A DNA stretch of 64,000 nucleotides from Hormiphora californensis (Eukaryota > Ctenophora > Tentaculata > Cydippida > Pleurobrachiidae). The translations under genes and the position numbers were made by a program. Each line of letters opens with the position of its first letter. The first letter of the stretch is position 1. Of the stretch, positions 58,701 through 64,000 are shown in pieces. The DNA is taken from NCBI GenBank assembly GCA_020137815.1, contig CM035352.1, positions 6,486,025 through 6,550,024 on the forward strand. Reading direction: 5' to 3'. Below the pieces are notes generated by a model. The model had not been told where the DNA came from. It was given only the letters and a program-made list of their open reading frames with translations, and ran no database searches.

Positions 58701-61700
58701 AGATGGTCAATGTTTAGTTTTCTTGGGAGATATTATATGGACATTCTATCATATAACCAATTATTGAAAAAGTTCAAATTACCGATTTTAGGGTCCCAAG
58801 TTCTTGTTCCATATCACATATCGTTCCCTTCATGTTGCCTCTCTCCCTACAGTGTTCCTTCACAAGTTCATCTTGTTTTTGCTGTTCCGACACGTACAAA
58901 GCTCTCATCTGCTCCTCATGCACCCTCTTCAGACTCTAAATAAAAGTTAACTTTCAATTAAAATAGGAGTTTAGAGGATTTATTGAGGTAACATTAGAGT
59001 CGGTTATGTGTTTTGCAGGTGTATCAATCTATTATGAAGGCTCCCAGACTCCCTGCAGTAGTGGATCTAAAACGTACCGATATTTCGTCTCGTTGCTGGG
59101 TAGTCAGTGTCTTGTGCTGGAGTGCTAATTGAGCCTCATAAGTTGTCAATAGTGTTGGTCAGTTTCCCCTCCAATGATGCCTTATCCTGGCCCAACGCCA
59201 GGGCTTTTTCCTTCAGACTCTCCAGGATGAGATCGGCCCCTGGGGAGCCTTGGGTTTGAAGATTAATAGAGCGAACACGTAGCAGCAGACATTAGTTAGC
59301 ATTTTATTGTTCTAACAATCTAACCCTCCTTTTATTTACAGGGTCGAAAAAGGCAAGATTAGCAGATGAGAGAGAGAGGATATTTTAAGATTTGAAATGA
59401 ACAATGATTCAGCTTCCCAGCAATCACAGCTTTACAACACACCAGGAACCGACCGAAACAAGTAAACAACTAATCAGAACTCGTTATTTAGGTCACGTGA
59501 CTGGTTATCAGCCAATCAGGGACCAGTATTTCCTGATTCGGTCGGTTCCTGCAACACACCACCAATACACACAAGTCCTTACCAATATCAGACGGTATAG
59601 AGGTAACTTTTGCAGCTTTACTCGCCTTTCTCTCCTTCATCTCTAGTTCTGTAGCTAGCCTTTCTACACTTCGTACCATTGTCAATATGGCTCCCTGTCA
59701 CACAATAGGGTAAACCGGGGCAAAATGGTTAACTTTTTACTTAATCGGTTCTCACTCCCATTTAAAAAAAGATACAATGAAATCTATCTCATCCGAATTG
59801 TCTTCTAGAACATTTTACACTCTAGTGGTGCTACAATCTGCCCAACCCCTTGGTTGTGTTTGATCGTTTTCGTTTATCTTTATCACCATTGGAAATGTTT
59901 ACACCTCTCATCTCATCACCAACAACATCACGGTACCAATCATCCATCAAGGTCGTAAGTTCACCTGTCCGTATTGTTTGTTCATTTATTGTGTACAGTT
60001 GATATTGTGAATGTAATTGATTGTTCAATAATTAAGAGTAAGACAAGACATAGCTTGAGAGTGTGCCCCAGACAGACCAACATACGATAAATATCAAACC
60101 AGACCAAGACCCTCTCAAAGGCAAAACGTTACCTACCCGACCAAGACCTTCTCAAAGGCAAAACGTTACCTATTTTCAAGACCAAGACCCTCTCAAAGGC
60201 AAAATGTTACCTACCCGACCAAGACCCTCTCAAAGGCAAAACGTTACCTATTATCAAGACCAAGACCCTCTCAAAGGCAAAATGTTACCTACCCGACCAA
60301 GATCCTCTCAAAGGCAAAACGTTACCTAAAAGACCAAGATCCTATCAAAAGTTCCAGAAATTTAAACCATGAGTCTCTTTCTCTCCCAACGGGAGAGAAA
60401 GGGACTCAGCGCCATAGTTACCACATACCCGGGTTGGTATGGAGGTTTGCTGAGCGTATCCCATGGTTTAGTGACAAACAAACAAACAAACAGGTAACTT
60501 TTGCAGCTTTACTCGCCTTTCTCTCCTTCATCTCTAGTTCTGTAGCTAGCCTTTCTACACTTCGTACCATTGTCAATATGGCTCCCTGTCACACAATAGG
60601 GTAAACCGGGGCAAAATGGTTAACTTTTTACTTAATCGGTTCTCACTCCCATTTAAAAAAAGATACAATGAAAAAAATTATATAGGATTAAAGTTCATTA
60701 TTTTATCTTTCAAATAAGATAAATTTCAACTATAGGGACCATCATTTACTTAACTAAATAACTAATTGAAAAATTTTGGTCGGAAAAATTGGTACCGGGG
60801 CAATTCGAGCATCACCAATAGGAGTGCTTTATTTCGTCACGTGGGAGTCACGTGAACGTCCTCACAACACCAGAAGAAGATTCCCGCCTGGTGTTGTTAG
60901 AGGTGGGGGCAATTCGAACAATGTAATCTACACGCAATCTACACGCTGGTCGTTCTTGCTCGAATTGCCCCGGTATCACGCGTGATCACGTGGTGCAAAG
61001 AACTGTACATCATTGGCCCGGGAGTTAACCAAATTGCCCCGGTGTGTTAACCAAATTGCCCATGTTCGAATTGCCCCGGTTGTTCGAATTGCCCCGGTAA
61101 TCTTAATTTACCAGAATTTGGAATGAAAACATGCGAATATTCAAATAATTTTTATACCATCTGAAAGCTGATATTATTAGCTTTCAGCTGGTTTTTTCAA
61201 ATCGGAAATTGACCAACTTAAACCGGATCTAGAGCCTATTTAGTGGTAACGGGCAGGCTCGAACGAGCAGTTTTCTTCTGGAGATAGGATGACGTCATTA
61301 TGATAGCTTAACTAGGTGAGAGACGGGCAGTACTATGTTCGAATTGCCCCAGTTGTTCGAATTGCCCCGGTTTACCCTAATAATTACTAAGGGACTATGT
61401 AGTGACGCTTTTGAATGAAAAGGTCTTCCATAAATGGGATAAACGTTGTTTTACAAATAAATTCTTGGGGGGATAGAGTCTAGATAGACTGTTCTGTGCA
61501 ACGCATTAACTAAACTCATACATCTTCAAAGACATTGATTGGTTATAGCTTCACATTTTTCTACGTTTCCCAGCCTGGAGGTCTACCGACATGGAATAGT
61601 TGATGCATGTTTGGTTACATATATTACCTGAAGCCAGTTGATGTTCTCAGCTATCTCGAGTGCAGCTATCTTATCTCCCTCCTTAGAGACCCTACTACTG

Positions 61701-62635
61701 AGATCATGAGAGGTGGTTTCCTGGTGAAGAATCTCCATTAGAGAGAGCGTCTCCAACTCAATCTTAGCGAGATCACCATGCACTGATTCATAACCTGGGG
61801 GAGTTAAAATAGTTTACCACGCGGAGTTTTAATCAGAAGATGTTTGTCTTACTCGACCTTCTCTCACTTTTGTAAAAGAAGGGTTAGAACACAACCCGAA
61901 GAAGTTCGCTATGTATGTGGGTGTGTATAACACTACAAACTACCTGTCCTGAGCAGGGAAAGTTCCTCCTCTGTCTTAGAAAGGTTAGTTCTAGTTTCCA
62001 AATGGCTCGCTACAAACTGAGACAATCGATCTAACAGCTCCCCCTCTCCTCCCTCGGGTGAGACCTTTGCCAAACTTTCCCGCAATCTTGATTCGTGGTT
62101 CCGTAACTGGGGGTTGGATCAGAAATAAAGTGGCTGATCTTTGTCTTCATTACATTTGGCTAGATACATGTTCAGATCTTACATAATATTAATATATAAT
62201 CAAGGTTTATTATTATGTATCTAGGGTAGTCGCCAGCCGGACTAGAAATCAGGAACCGACCGAATCAGGAAATACTGGTCCCTGATTGGCTGATAACCAG
62301 TCACGTGACCTAAATAACGAGTTCTGATTGGCTGTTTACTTAATTCGGTCGGTTCCTGCTAGAAATGAACAGTACCTTTACATCAGCTTCCTTTGCCTCT
62401 AATTTCAGCAGCTTCTCCAGCCTTCCCTTATCAGTAACTTCCGACTGTAACTTCCCTACCATATCCCGTGCTTGCACGTGCATACGTGTCTCGTGTGCCA
62501 GTTTGGTTTGGAGCTCAGCCAGATCTCGCTCCAGATGGGCCGCCTTGTCCGAGTTTTCCTGGCCTTCCCTTTTAGCATCTCGTACTTGCTGTGGAAGGAT
62601 TGGAGTGGAGTGAGAGAGAGAAAGAGAGGGAGAGA

Positions 62636-62706
<71 letters not shown>

Positions 62707-64000
62707 TGAGCGCTTGTCAAACATATGATGCAATGCTGTGAATGGCTATTATACATGCGTGCATCTCGCAAGGAGAGATTGAGATAAAACTAAAGATTAA
62801 GAGACATGTGTCTTTGCCGCAGAGCCGCACTATGCAGACATGCTATGTGAATGTTGAAAATATAAAATTCTGTCACGCCACAGGATTCCCAAGAATTAAG
62901 ATTTTAATTAACCGTAAATGTGACTCTTCATCGTTCATCTTAAACTAGAATTAAAGCTCTAGAGAGCGGAATCAGCAGCAGCAGCAGCAGCAAGTTTGTT
63001 TTGGATGCTTGGAATGCATGTGGAAGATTGGAAATTATCGTGTCAGCAAGGTAACAAGTTAAGATGCACACGTGTAGAGTCTTCCATGATTTCTATCCCC
63101 CTCTCTTTCTCTCTCTCCCTCGCCCCCTTCCCTCTTTCAATATTTTGCTTAAACAGCAAATCAAAAAGCTAAAAAAGCTAGAAATTAGTGTGTACCTTTC
63201 TCAGGCACTTGTTCTCCTTCACATAGATCAGGTTTTGTTCCTTCAGCTCGTCTGGTTTCACCCTGAAGGTATTAAACTCGGCCCGGACATGCCGCAATTC
63301 AGCCTCTTTCTCTGCCAACTGCCGCCTCAACGTTACAACTGGAGAAAATCGGGGTGCTGTACACGTGTTAAATTAGTGCATTTAGGAACACTATTAGTGG
63401 TGTTGAGAAAATGAGTCGATCCTCAAAACAAGAAATAAAATGAAACAAGATGAGAATGTAATCAGGTATACCTGTGCCACTGTTGGCGTTTTTATCACGA
63501 TTCATAGTTTCAACCTGACCCTTTAGCTCCTCTATCTTTCTATCTCTATCCTGCAGCTCACTCTGGAGACTTGACAAAACAGCATTTGCAGTTTGCACTT
63601 CCGTCTTCTGTTTCTCCAGCTTGAACAGGGCGGTATTCTCCCCGTGCCGGAGGCTGTCTATCTCTCGTTCTGTAGTGGATCCGAGTGGATAATATGAACA
63701 AACAAGAAATAGAATTTGTTGAAAAAAACATCAGAACCTCGAGAACAATCTCCTGATATCCGCCTGCCCATAATGCGAAACCACCGGACGGTGGTTCCTG
63801 ATGGTAGGGGGACCCATGTCAGGTTGGGCCAAAAGACGTCGGAAACACTCACCTAGTTTTGATATGCTGCCAGCATCAACCTGCTGAACTTGACAATTCC
63901 TAAACTGCTGGACCTCCTCCGATAACGCGGATAACTTGCCCTCCTGGGCCACAACAGTCCTTTGTAGCATATCTAGCAGGCCATTCTCCCCAGTTTGTTG

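Overview
The window is nuclear DNA from an animal, most likely an early-branching one such as a sponge. The animal call rests on spliced genes for mitochondrial EF-Tu, the m-AAA protease, SCYL3 and ATG14, two seven-helix receptors, and a secreted VWD/C8/TIL/VWC/immunoglobulin protein. The sponge-like call is inference, from short introns, receptors without a DRY motif and gene-dense layout. There is no operon, CRISPR array or convincing tRNA/rRNA gene.

Layout. 1-645 (+): last exons of an AFG3L2/paraplegin-type protease. 3332-5263 (+): a six-coding-exon NADPH-dependent FMN reductase-like gene. 7065-15559 (-): TUFM, nine exons; one 6-kb intron holds a nested single-exon gene and a gag-only LTR element that itself carries a 0.94-kb palindrome. 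16051-18241 (-): SCYL3 pseudokinase. 18370-20310: TIR elements with telomere-like repeats around a retroelement nuclease fragment. 20736-21761 (+): intronless ATG14. 22634-25915 (+): unrecognised five-exon gene. 26760-27830 and 31284-32702 (-): intronless receptor genes, with a tandem duplication and a truncated receptor copy between them. 32703-36669: mostly repeats. 36670-51574 (-): 29-exon secreted multidomain gene. 52695-64000 (-): 3' part of a long coiled-coil gene continuing past the window.

Exons were chained by hand from GT/AG sites and phase. Summed lengths fit the phase for the FMN reductase (693 nt) and the unknown gene (786 nt). TUFM, SCYL3, the VWD gene and the coiled-coil gene contain nine single-base frame breaks (six +1, three -1). 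Assembly indels are the simplest explanation; programmed +1 shifting is a weaker alternative that can be tested.

The accessory DNA is rich: a 109-bp hAT-like MITE in six copies with visible 8-bp target duplications, a 70-bp family in two copies, three long TA-flanked TIR elements, several fold-backs of 0.1-0.9 kb, a 163-bp satellite with octamer motifs, AG/CT microsatellites that extend splice-site tracts, and RFX X-box-like motifs including a three-copy array.
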